A stretch of DNA of 64,000 bases from assembly GCA_041906185.1 (NCBI GenBank), contig JAYRJQ010000007.1:62001-126000 (forward strand). The letters run 5' to 3'. The notes under the pieces are model-generated. The model made no database searches, had not been told where the DNA came from, and was given only the letters and a program-made list of their open reading frames with translations. The DNA is from Roseateles_B sp041906185. GTDB lineage: Bacteria; Pseudomonadota; Gammaproteobacteria; Burkholderiales; Burkholderiaceae_C. Positions 32,654 through 40,642 of this stretch are shown piece by piece. Every line of letters starts with the position of its first letter. Within the stretch, counting starts at the first letter, position 1. The position numbers and the translations under genes were made by a program.

Positions 32654-35248
32654 ATGGAATCGCAGAACCGGCGCGCGCCTGCGCGCCCTTGGCCGTCACT
32701 CGTCCCGCTGCTGCTGATCGTCGGTGCCCTGAGCGCCTGCGGTGGGGGCGGTGGTGGGGGAGCCGGTGGTGGCACCTCGACGCCGTCGGGCGGCACCAGC
32801 CAGCCGGCGGATGCGCTCGACGCCTCGCTGTACCCGCTGAATGCCGGCGATACCCGCGCCTGGCGCTCGGCCGGTGATCCCCAGGGCCTGCGCCTGCGCA
32901 TCGAGCGCGTGGACGCCCCGGTGGCCCTGCCCTCCGGGGCGGCCTTCCACGTGCGCAGCACGAGCGACCGCGGCCTGACCGTCGACGAGGAATACCTGCA
33001 GGTGCGCAGCACCGGCGTGCACAGCATGCCCGGCCCGGGCTCCGACCCCATCACCACCGCCCTGGGCGGCGCCCAGGTCTTCCGCGCCGGCCTCGCGCTG
33101 GGCCAGACCGCGACGCTGGTGGAGCAGACCCTCTCGGTGGACGTCGACGGCGACGGCCGCGCGGACAGCCTGACGCTGCATGTGGACAGCACCTTCGTCG
33201 GCCGCGAGTCCGTGACGACCGCGCTGGGCACCTTCGCCGACACGGCCCATGTGCGCACGGTCGGCCGCACCGAGATCCGGACCGCCACCGGCGGGAGTGG
33301 CGCCACCACGGTCTTCACGGAGGACCGCTGGTATGCCCCAGGCATCGGCCCCATCCGCGCTCGCTCGAGCACCGAGCGCAACGGCACCCGCACCGACAGC
33401 AGCGACGAGGACGTGGTGGCCTTCGGCGTCGGCAGCCGGCACCAGCCCAGCGTGCCCGCGACCGTGCAGCGCACCGTGCCCGTGGCCGGCCTCCAGCGCA
33501 CGGCCCCGACCTACATGATCCTGACCTTCGACCACGCCATGGACCCGCTGTCCCTGTGGGGCGAGGGCGGGATCGAGCTCGTCGATGCCAGCGGCCGTGC
33601 GGTACCCCTGAACCATGACGCCCCGTCGCCGAACCTCACCGAGATCACCTTCTGGCCCCAGACTCCGCTGACGGACGGTTCCTACACCGTGCGCCATGGC
33701 GGCAAGGCGACGGACATCGCCGGCGTGCCGCTGCCGCAGACGCTGCTGAGCTTCCAGGTGGACCAGCGCGCGCCGCAGCTGATCGGCTCGCAGCCCGCGC
33801 AGGGCGAAACCCAGGCACCGCTGACCGGCACGCTGCGGCTCAGCTTCAGCGCGCCCTTCGTGATGTCCGGTGGGAAGCAACCCACGATCGAGCTGCTGGA
33901 GCCCACCCAGTCGCCGCGCATCCTGCCGGCCCAGATCCAGGGCAACGATCTCGTGGCCACGATTCCCGGATCGTTGCGCCCCAGTGTGCGCTACACCATC
34001 AGCCCAGGCCTGGGCCTGATGGACCGTGCCGGCCGTGAGGTGACCTTCGAACCGGTGACCTTCACCACCACCAGCGGCGCCATGGTCCCTGCCGAGCCAC
34101 TCCTGGATGGCTGGTCCGTCAAGAGCGTACGCAAGGCAGACATCTCCGGCCCAGGCAGCCAGGATCTGGCCATCCTGGCCGTCTCCTTGAGCACCTATCG
34201 GATGAGCCTGCTCACCCGCACACGACTGCCCGACGGGCGCTGGGCGCCACCGGTACATCGCCTGGACGTCGTGGACACGGGCGTCCAGGGTGACCTGTCC
34301 CTCTGGTCGGGTGACTTCAATGGCGATGGCCGCACAGATCTGATGGCGACGTCCTACTACTTCCGCACCCTGCTGCTGCAGCAACCGGACGGCAGCTTCA
34401 CCCAGGAGGACTTGGGGGACGCCAGCGGCGCCCTTCAGGAGGGCATCGTGGGCAGCGGCATCGGCGCCGACGGCAAGGCCTTCATCGCCCAGGCGGATCT
34501 CCAGTTGAAGATCTGGGAGCGCGTGGGCGCCCACTCCTGGGCGACCCGCGTCGTCATGTCGCCGGAGGGGGCCACCAGCTCGCCGATCGCGGGCGCCGCC
34601 ATGGGGGACATCAACGGCGACGGGCAGCTGGACTGGGCCTGGGTCCGCAATGCAGCGGATGGCACCGCGCAGCAAGAGCTGGTCTGGGCACCCCGGACAG
34701 GCGAAGGCTTCGGCCGGCCCGTAGCCGTCCCGCTGGCGGGCAGCTACAACCGGCGGCTGCTGGTCGGCGACTGGAGTGGCGACGGACGCGCCGATGTCAT
34801 CAGCATCGACCGGCACTGGACCTCCACGACACAGCCGCTGCGGATGTGGGCCCAGACGCCCACGGGCGACCTGCAGCCGGCGACGGCGCTTGTGCAGGAT
34901 GGGTTCTACACGGACGTCCAGTTGGGTGATCTGAACCTGGACGGCCGGGCGGACCTGATCCTGTGCAATGCCCGGGATGTCGACATTTTCCTGCGTACGG
35001 CACAGGGTGGATGGCAGCGCTACCAGGGCCTCAACATGCCCAACGGCTGCGACGGCCTGCAGGTGCTGGACTGGAACGGCGACGGCCTGCCCGACATCAT
35101 CGCCAAGGGCTATGTCCTGCTCGGGCGCAGTGACGGCAGCTGGCCGGTGTCCCAGCGCCCCGCCACCGCCACCGCCGTCCCGCGCCCGGGGCGCCTCTCG
35201 GGCGCGCTCGACGCCGTCCGCGCACTCGCCGGGCGCCGCGCGCCCTGA
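32654..35248 (+). CDS. Large surface lipoprotein with Ig-like and FG-GAP/VCBS repeats
   Basis: An 864-residue lipoprotein. The signal peptide ends in lipobox LSAC at about residue 28, followed by a run of glycines (C then about a dozen Gly/Ala) as a flexible tether. An N-terminal beta domain runs to about residue 280, then one or two bacterial Ig-like (SbsA type) domains at about 285-485 (APTYMILTFDHAMDPLSLWG). A C-terminal half holds Ca-binding FG-GAP repeats: DFNGDGRTDL, DINGDGQLDW, DWSGDGRADV, DLNLDGRADL and DWNGDGLPDI. These repeats suggest an incomplete beta-propeller used in adhesion or ligand binding. ATG 32654 has GGAGGGAG upstream. Confidence 0.85.
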   Translation: MESQNRRAPARPWPSLVPLLLIVGALSACGGGGGGGAGGGTSTPSGGTSQPADALDASLYPLNAGDTRAWRSAGDPQGLRLRIERVDAPVALPSGAAFHVRSTSDRGLTVDEEYLQVRSTGVHSMPGPGSDPITTALGGAQVFRAGLALGQTATLVEQTLSVDVDGDGRADSLTLHVDSTFVGRESVTTALGTFADTAHVRTVGRTEIRTATGGSGATTVFTEDRWYAPGIGPIRARSSTERNGTRTDSSDEDVVAFGVGSRHQPSVPATVQRTVPVAGLQRTAPTYMILTFDHAMDPLSLWGEGGIELVDASGRAVPLNHDAPSPNLTEITFWPQTPLTDGSYTVRHGGKATDIAGVPLPQTLLSFQVDQRAPQLIGSQPAQGETQAPLTGTLRLSFSAPFVMSGGKQPTIELLEPTQSPRILPAQIQGNDLVATIPGSLRPSVRYTISPGLGLMDRAGREVTFEPVTFTTTSGAMVPAEPLLDGWSVKSVRKADISGPGSQDLAILAVSLSTYRMSLLTRTRLPDGRWAPPVHRLDVVDTGVQGDLSLWSGDFNGDGRTDLMATSYYFRTLLLQQPDGSFTQEDLGDASGALQEGIVGSGIGADGKAFIAQADLQLKIWERVGAHSWATRVVMSPEGATSSPIAGAAMGDINGDGQLDWAWVRNAADGTAQQELVWAPRTGEGFGRPVAVPLAGSYNRRLLVGDWSGDGRADVISIDRHWTSTTQPLRMWAQTPTGDLQPATALVQDGFYTDVQLGDLNLDGRADLILCNARDVDIFLRTAQGGWQRYQGLNMPNGCDGLQVLDWNGDGLPDIIAKGYVLLGRSDGSWPVSQRPATATAVPRPGRLSGALDAVRALAGRRAP

Positions 35249-35353
35249 GCTGATCCGCCGGCCCCACCGCGCCGGCGGCCATTCACCCCGCCGACGCGGC
35301 GACTCGCCCCAGAACACTGGGGCGAATGGCGTCTGCGCCGCGACGATGCCTGC

Positions 35354-36577
35354 ATGAACACCGCCACCCCTTCCCGCCTCCTCTTCATCGACTGGCTGCG
35401 CATCGCCGCCTTCGCGCTGCTGATCCCCTACCACGTGGGCATGTACTACGTGAGCTGGGGCTGGCACGTGAAGAACCCGGTGATCCACGAGTCGATCGAG
35501 CCCCTCATGCTGCTGAGCAATCCCTGGCGCATGGGACTGCTCTTCCTGATCGGTGGCGTGGCCGCCAGCCAGCTGATGGGCAAGCTGCGCAGCCGCAGCC
35601 GCTTCATCCGCGAGCGCAGCAGCCGCCTGCTGTGGCCGCTGCTGTTCGGCATGGCGGTGGTCGTGCCCATCCAGCCCTACCTGGAGGTGGTGCAGAAGAT
35701 GGGCTACGCCGGCAGCTACCTGGACTTCCTGGGGCTCTACTTCAAGGCCTACCACGGCTTCTGCGAAGGCGACAAATGCCTGACGCTGCCCACCTGGAAC
35801 CACCTCTGGTTCCTGCCCTACCTCTGGGTCTACTGCCTGCTGGGCGCGCTGATGGCCGGGCCGCTGGCACGCGGGGGTCAGGTCTTGCAGCGCGGCTTGA
35901 TGGGCCCGCGCGGCGCCCTGTGGCTGCTGGGCCTGTGCGTGCCGCTGATGGCCGCCCGCTGCTTCTACGGCCTCTTCCCCGTCACCCACAACCTCACCTG
36001 GGACTGGTACAACCACATGGTCTCGCTGTGGCTCTTCCTGGTCGGCTGGATGGCGGCGTCCCAGGCGCCCGCGCTGTGGACCTGGGCCGAGCGCCTGCGC
36101 TGGCCCGCGCTGGCGATCTTCCTGGCCGGCTGGCTGGGCTTCGGGCTCTACATGCGCCACTACGCCGACCATGACCCCTCGACCGTCGTGCTCTATGCGC
36201 AGCGCCTGCTGTACGGCCTGAAGCAGGGGGCGGCACTGCTGGCCGCGCTGGGCTTCGCCAAGCGGCACCTGGACCGCGAGCACGCCTGGCGCGCGCCGCT
36301 CGGCGCCGCCATCTTCTGCGCCTATGTGCTGCACCAGAGCGTGATCGTCGGGCTGACGCCGCTGCTGGAGCCGCTGCAGCTGCCGGACGGCGTGGAGGCC
36401 CTGCTGCTCATCGCGCTGACCACGCTGGCCTGCGCCGCCGGCTACCGTCTGGCGCGCCCCGTGCCCGGGCTGCGCCGCCTGCTGGGCATCGCCGCCCCCA
36501 AGACCCCAGCGCTGCAGGCGGCGCGGGACGAGGCCACAATGCGGCTCCCACAAGCCTCCGCCGCACCGCAGCCATGA
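35354..36577 (+). CDS. Acyltransferase 3-family membrane protein
   Basis: A 407-residue polytopic protein of the acyltransferase 3 (OafA/OpgC) family. It begins RLLFIDWLRIAAFALLIPYH, carrying the family's early Arg/Asp and His signature. About ten hydrophobic segments follow, with LWFLPYLWVYCLLGAL and a late AAIFCAYVLHQSVIVGL. Such enzymes O-acylate surface glycans, lipids or periplasmic glucans; the substrate here is unknown. Its end overlaps the glyoxalase gene (ATGA), which may be positional only. Confidence 0.87.
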   Translation: MNTATPSRLLFIDWLRIAAFALLIPYHVGMYYVSWGWHVKNPVIHESIEPLMLLSNPWRMGLLFLIGGVAASQLMGKLRSRSRFIRERSSRLLWPLLFGMAVVVPIQPYLEVVQKMGYAGSYLDFLGLYFKAYHGFCEGDKCLTLPTWNHLWFLPYLWVYCLLGALMAGPLARGGQVLQRGLMGPRGALWLLGLCVPLMAARCFYGLFPVTHNLTWDWYNHMVSLWLFLVGWMAASQAPALWTWAERLRWPALAIFLAGWLGFGLYMRHYADHDPSTVVLYAQRLLYGLKQGAALLAALGFAKRHLDREHAWRAPLGAAIFCAYVLHQSVIVGLTPLLEPLQLPDGVEALLLIALTTLACAAGYRLARPVPGLRRLLGIAAPKTPALQAARDEATMRLPQASAAPQP

Positions 36578-37020
36578 AGTACCTGCACACGATGGTCCGT
36601 GTCACCGACCTGGACCAGTCCCTGAAGTTCTACCGCGACGCCCTGGGCCTGCGCGAGGTGCGCCGCACCGAGCACGAGGCCGGCCGCTTCACGCTGGTCT
36701 ACCTGGCCGCCCCGGACGATGCCGACGGCCCCTTCCAGCCGCAGGTCGAGCTGACCTACAACTGGCCCGCCCCGGACGGCCAGGCCGAGACCTACACCGG
36801 CGGGCGCAATTTCGGCCATCTGGCCTTCGCGGTGGACGACATCTACGCGGCCTGCCAGCGCCTGGCCGAGCACGGCGTGACCATTTCCCGTCCGCCCCGG
36901 GACGGCCGCATGGCCTTTGTGCGCTCGCCCGACAACATTTCGATCGAGTTGCTGCAGAATGGACCCGCCCTGGCTCCCGCCGAGCCCTGGGCGTCCATGC
37001 CCAACACCGGCAGCTGGTGA
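36574..37020 (+). CDS. gloA: Glyoxalase I (lactoylglutathione lyase)
   Basis: A 148-residue VOC-fold enzyme converting the methylglyoxal-glutathione hemithioacetal to S-lactoylglutathione. The four metal ligands of glyoxalase I are in place: H5 (KYLHTMVRV), E59 (QVELTYNW), H82 (NFGHLAFAV) and E125 (ISIELLQ). The length matches the bacterial Ni/Zn class. The ATG overlaps the acyltransferase stop. Confidence 0.92.
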   Translation: MKYLHTMVRVTDLDQSLKFYRDALGLREVRRTEHEAGRFTLVYLAAPDDADGPFQPQVELTYNWPAPDGQAETYTGGRNFGHLAFAVDDIYAACQRLAEHGVTISRPPRDGRMAFVRSPDNISIELLQNGPALAPAEPWASMPNTGSW

Positions 37021-37065
37021 TCGACCGGCGCCGGGTGGGGCCCCGAGCCGCATCCCAGGAGCGCC

Positions 37066-38004
37066 ATGTCCGCACGCCGCCCCCGATCGCCCCTCGCAAC
37101 GCCCCGCCGCGCCTCGCGCGGGGTTTTCATCCTGCTGGCCGCCTGCCTGGCGGTGCCTGGCACGGCCCTCGCGCAGGCGCAGGGCAAGCTCCTGCTCACG
37201 GGGGGCGTCAGCAGCATTGACGGCGCCGCCGGCGGCGGCCTCACGCCCTGGGCCCTGATCGGCAGCTATGCCGCGCCGGGTGAGGTCGGGGCCACCGCCT
37301 TCGCCACGCGCGTGCACACCCAGGACTACGGCCTGACGGTCTATGGGGCCGCCCTGGGCCTGCACGACCGCTTCGAGCTGAGCCTGGCCCGCCAGGACTT
37401 CTCCACCGGCCCCACGGGCACGGCGCTCGGCCTGCCGGGGCTGCATCTGAAGCAGGACATCCTGGGCGCCAAGTGGCGTCTCGCCGGGGACGCCATCCTC
37501 GACAGCGACCGCTGGATGCCCCAGATCTCGCTCGGGCTCGAGCACAAGCGCAGCCATGCCGGCGCCCTGGCGCCCACGCTGGCCAGCCTCGGCGCGCGCT
37601 CAAGCGACACGGAGCTCTACCTCAGTGCCACCAAGCTCCTGCTTCGACACAGCACGCTGCTGAGCCTCACGCTGCGCGCCACACGCGCCAATCAAAACGG
37701 GCTGCTCGGCTACGGCGGCACCGCGAGCAGCCGCTACGGCCTGCATCCCGAGCTGTCGGTGGCCTATCTGTTCAACCGCCATCTGGCCGTGGGGGCGGAG
37801 TACCGCGCCAAGCCGGACAAGCTCAATCCTTCCGCGCTGGGCGCGGGTCTGGCCGAGCAGGACTGGAAAGACCTTTACATCGCCTGGGCCCCGAGCAAGC
37901 AGTTCTCGCTGACGGCCGCCTGGGTGGACCTGGGCGCCATCGTGCCCGGCGTCGTACCGCGACGGCAGACGGGGCTGTACCTCTCGGCCCAGATCGCCTA
38001 CTGA
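37066..38004 (+). CDS. DUF3034 outer-membrane-type protein
   Basis: A 312-residue exported protein. A long twin-Arg/Pro-rich leader precedes the hydrophobic core FILLAACLAVPGTALA. The mature part begins GKLLLTGGVSSIDGAAGGGL, the hallmark of DUF3034, followed by alternating beta-strand patterns and ending in an aromatic-terminated strand (GLYLSAQIAY), consistent with an outer-membrane barrel. Function unknown. It is followed after 50 bp by an exported truncated globin, and the two are probably co-transcribed. Confidence 0.85.
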   Translation: MSARRPRSPLATPRRASRGVFILLAACLAVPGTALAQAQGKLLLTGGVSSIDGAAGGGLTPWALIGSYAAPGEVGATAFATRVHTQDYGLTVYGAALGLHDRFELSLARQDFSTGPTGTALGLPGLHLKQDILGAKWRLAGDAILDSDRWMPQISLGLEHKRSHAGALAPTLASLGARSSDTELYLSATKLLLRHSTLLSLTLRATRANQNGLLGYGGTASSRYGLHPELSVAYLFNRHLAVGAEYRAKPDKLNPSALGAGLAEQDWKDLYIAWAPSKQFSLTAAWVDLGAIVPGVVPRRQTGLYLSAQIAY

Positions 38005-38054
38005 GCGGCCGCACGAAGCGCACCCGAAGCCTATCGAGCCCGAGGAGCCTGCCC

Positions 38055-38477
38055 ATGAAAACCACCGCCCCTGCCCTGGCCCTGGTCCTGCTCCTCGCCT
38101 GCCCCGCGGGCGCGCAGGCCGACGAGAGCCTGTATGCCCGCCTGGGCGGGCAGGCCGCACTGGAAACGGTCGTGGACGGTCTGCTGCAGCGGGCCACGCG
38201 GGACCCGCGCATCCAGGATTTCTTCAAGGAGACAAATCTCCGGCACCTGCGCACGCAGCTCGTGGAGCAGCTGTGCGCGGCCGCCGGCGGCCCCTGTCGC
38301 TACGAGGGGGAGACCATGAAGAACGCGCACGCCGCCATGGGCCTGCGAACGGCCCACTTCAATGCGCTCGTCGAGGATCTGCAGGACGCGCTGGACGCCG
38401 CCGGCGTGCCCTTCGCCCTGCAGGGCGAGCTGCTGGCGCTGCTCGCGCCCATGCACCGGGACATCGTCACCCGCTGA
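38055..38477 (+). CDS. Exported group 1 truncated hemoglobin
   Basis: A 140-residue protein: a signal peptide of about 22 residues (MKTTAPALALVLLLACPAGA, cut near AQA-DE), then a group 1 truncated globin (SLYARLGGQAALETVVDGLL, proximal His101 in AHFNALVEDL, MKNAHAAMG). LLAC within the leader could also act as a weak lipobox. Truncated globins bind O2 or NO; an exported form may scavenge NO or support an extracytoplasmic redox step. ATG 38055 is preceded by GGAG at 38044-38047. It sits directly behind the DUF3034 gene. Confidence 0.88.
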   Translation: MKTTAPALALVLLLACPAGAQADESLYARLGGQAALETVVDGLLQRATRDPRIQDFFKETNLRHLRTQLVEQLCAAAGGPCRYEGETMKNAHAAMGLRTAHFNALVEDLQDALDAAGVPFALQGELLALLAPMHRDIVTR

Positions 38478-38527
38478 GCGCCATCATGCAGCGCCCCGCC
38501 CTGCCGTCCCCTTCGATGGCGACTGCC

Positions 38528-38674
38528 TCAGCGGCGGGTCTGCGCCGCGGCGTCGTCCTTCATGTGCTTGAGGAAGTAGCGCAGGTAGAAGCCGCCCATG
38601 CCCAGGGTGATGGTCAGCACGGTGAGGCTCATCAGGCCCACATCGCTGGTGAACAGCAGCTCGAATGCCTTCAT
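38528..38674 (-). CDS. DUF3149 small membrane protein
   Basis: A 48-residue protein, MKAFELLFTSDVGLMSLTVL at the N-terminus, one membrane helix at about residues 12-34 (ending GGFYLRYFLKHM) and a charged tail. This matches the DUF3149 family in size and motif (LF.SD.GL.S). It is the only product on the minus strand between the globin and the small exported protein. Function unknown. Confidence 0.8.
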   Translation of the reverse strand: MKAFELLFTSDVGLMSLTVLTITLGMGGFYLRYFLKHMKDDAAAQTRR

Positions 38675-38803
38675 GGTGGCGTCCCAAGTTCGTTGATCGA
38701 GCATTCATTGAACGGCGCCACCGCCCCCCTGTCCTTGCCCTGGCGCAAAGTGACGCCGCCCGGGCCGCCCCGGCGCGAGGCGACGCTGCGCTGGCTCAAA
38801 ACC

Positions 38804-39157
38804 ATGCTGCCTCCGCTGCTGCTTTGCGTGCTGCCGAGCGCGCCGGCGGCGCCGCGCGAGCCCCCGTCGCCACCGGGCCTGGTGGAGGTGGCGCAGGCCT
38901 ACCGGCGGCATGTGGAGGAGAGCAATGCCGCGCTCATCGAGACCCTCGGACCGGCACGCGCACGCGAGCAGATGGTGCGCATCGTGGAGCTGGAGGCCGT
39001 GCGCTGCGAGTACCACTCGGGCCGCAGCCATGTGTGCCGCATCGTCGTCGTCACCGAGGTGAACGGCCGGGTAGGTCAGCGGCGCGGCGGGGACATCCTG
39101 ATGATCCCGGACGAGGAGAACGGCTGGCGGGTGCGCCTCGTGCGCCGCCCGCGCTAG
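38804..39157 (+). CDS. Small exported hypothetical protein
   Basis: A 117-residue protein with a probable signal peptide (MLPPLLLCVLPSAPAAP) and a conserved-looking core with two cysteines (VRCEYHSGRSHVCRIVVVTE). The start is uncertain: GTG 38750 would add 18 residues with a better basic n-region. Its stop codon overlaps the end of the convergent DUF2145 gene. No family recognised. Confidence 0.55.
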   Translation: MLPPLLLCVLPSAPAAPREPPSPPGLVEVAQAYRRHVEESNAALIETLGPARAREQMVRIVELEAVRCEYHSGRSHVCRIVVVTEVNGRVGQRRGGDILMIPDEENGWRVRLVRRPR

Positions 39158-40104
39158 CCCTCGGCGGCGACCCAGCGGTCCCCGGGCCGCTCGGCGCAGG
39201 GCTCGTCCGGCCGGAAGCCGCCCTCACGCACCAGCAGCCCTTCCGCGCGCTCGCAGACGTCCACGCGACGCGCCTGCGGAAAGCGCTGCAGCAGCCAGTC
39301 CATCAGGCCCTGGGGCAGGCTGATGCGCTGGCGTGCCGCGGCGAGGTCGTCCTCGGGGTGCTCCTGCAGATGCAGCCAGGGGCTGAACGCCGCCAGCCAC
39401 AGCCAGGGGCGGCCGGGCAGCTGGATCACGGTGCCCTCGTAGCCCTGAGCACGCAGCCATTGCTGGGCCTCCCGGCGGTCCTGCGCGTCGCCCCAGGCGG
39501 CCGCCAGCAGCTCCGCGAGCCACTGGTTGCAGTTCTGGAAGCGCAGGCCGAAGACATAGGCGTTGGCGCTGTAGGCCGGGTGCAGCAGTTGCAGGGCCCG
39601 GGCGTTGTCCAGCGCCACGGCGCGCAGCGCCTCGGTGGCCTGCGCAGGAAGCAGCAGCACGGCGACGAAGCCCTGCCCGGCGCGCTGTCCGCCCTGAACG
39701 AAGGCGGCCAGGCCCTGATCGAAGAGGCGCGGCTGGCCGCTGTCGCAGTCGAAATAGAGCTGGCGCACGGCCCAGGGGCCCGCCGGGTTGTCGCGCAGGG
39801 CGAGGCCGGCATGCGAGTAGCGCTGACCGAAACGGCGGAGATCGAGGCCATCGCGCGCGACGAGGGCCAGGTCTTGCCCGCCCTCCATCAGCAGCTCGCG
39901 CAGCGCCGCGCTGAAGCGCAGGGCACGGGCCTGCTGGGCCACGGTCGGTTCGCGCTCGGCCGTGCACAGCAGCTCGGTGCCGGCCCGCGCGGGCGCGAGC
40001 AGGAGCAGGCTCAGCCCCGCGGCGAGCAGCAGGCGGGTAGCTCCGCGGGACAGTGGCCCCGGCCCGGGCGGCACGGCCTTGCGGCCCCGCCGGGGCGGGT
40101 TCAC
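39154..40104 (-). CDS. DUF2145 exported protein
   Basis: A 316-residue protein starting at GTG 40104, with a basic leader and signal sequence (LLLAAGLSLLLLAPARA) and a body typical of DUF2145 (RYSHAGLALRDNPAGPWAVR, YVFGLRFQNCNQWLAELLA). The RYSHAGLA, N-C-N-Q-W pattern recalls NlpC/P60-like cysteine enzymes, with His and Cys as possible catalytic residues; that is inference. GTG overlaps the stop of the upstream small exported protein (GTGA), so the two form a pair. Confidence 0.8.
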   Translation of the reverse strand: MNPPRRGRKAVPPGPGPLSRGATRLLLAAGLSLLLLAPARAGTELLCTAEREPTVAQQARALRFSAALRELLMEGGQDLALVARDGLDLRRFGQRYSHAGLALRDNPAGPWAVRQLYFDCDSGQPRLFDQGLAAFVQGGQRAGQGFVAVLLLPAQATEALRAVALDNARALQLLHPAYSANAYVFGLRFQNCNQWLAELLAAAWGDAQDRREAQQWLRAQGYEGTVIQLPGRPWLWLAAFSPWLHLQEHPEDDLAAARQRISLPQGLMDWLLQRFPQARRVDVCERAEGLLVREGGFRPDEPCAERPGDRWVAAEG

Positions 40105-40553
40105 GGCGTCACGGCCTGGCGCTGAAATTCGTGGCGCCAGGCGTCGTCCAGGGCCAGGAAGAAGGGCTCGGCGGCGCCCTCGCGGACGAAGGCCACGCCG
40201 TAGGCCGGCGTGCTCACCGCGACACGGTCGCCGGCCTGCAGCCCTGCGCGCTGCCGAACGTCGATGGGCAGCAGCAGCGCGAACGATTCCGCCTCGCCCT
40301 GCAGCTGCACGCGCTCCACGCCCGGTCGCCCCTCGGCCGCGGCGATCTCCACGACGCGGTACGGGCCCGCCGCGACGCGGCGGCCCGCCGAGCTGTTGCT
40401 CGAGCCCTGGATCGAGTCGGAGACGCTGCCCACGGCCTTGGACACGCTCGCCGAGATCGACGCCACCGAGCTGCTGTCCGCCCGCGCGGCCAGCGGGGGC
40501 ACGGCAAGCAGCACGAGGGCGAAGGCGGCGGACAGGCGAAGGGGGTGTGTCAT
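40101..40553 (-). CDS. Exported hypothetical protein paired with DUF2145
   Basis: A 150-residue protein with a signal peptide (MTHPLRLSAAFALVLLAVPP, cut near ARA-DSS), a Ser-rich low-complexity segment (about residues 26-55) and a small beta-rich domain (VVEIAAAEGRPGVERVQLQG, AGDRVAVSTPAYGVAFVREG). No family recognised. Translationally coupled to the DUF2145 gene downstream, implying joint function in the periplasm. Confidence 0.7.
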   Translation of the reverse strand: MTHPLRLSAAFALVLLAVPPLAARADSSSVASISASVSKAVGSVSDSIQGSSNSSAGRRVAAGPYRVVEIAAAEGRPGVERVQLQGEAESFALLLPIDVRQRAGLQAGDRVAVSTPAYGVAFVREGAAEPFFLALDDAWRHEFQRQAVTP

Positions 40554-40642
40554 GGCAGTGAGGAGGTCAGCGTGAAGGCGTCAGGCGCGGGCGAGCGGCA
40601 CTCGCCCGTCCGGCAGCATAGCGCGCCGCCGCCCCCAGGGTC

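Noticed and set aside
32696..36553. 1285-codon open frame on the minus strand
   Set aside because: It runs antisense to the FG-GAP lipoprotein and the acyltransferase, both with signal peptides, motifs and ribosome-binding sites; the long frame only reflects high GC.
38484..38708. 74-codon minus-strand frame overlapping the DUF3149 gene
   Set aside because: The alternative frame of the same region encodes an exact DUF3149-type membrane protein with a better fit; this frame is its shadow.
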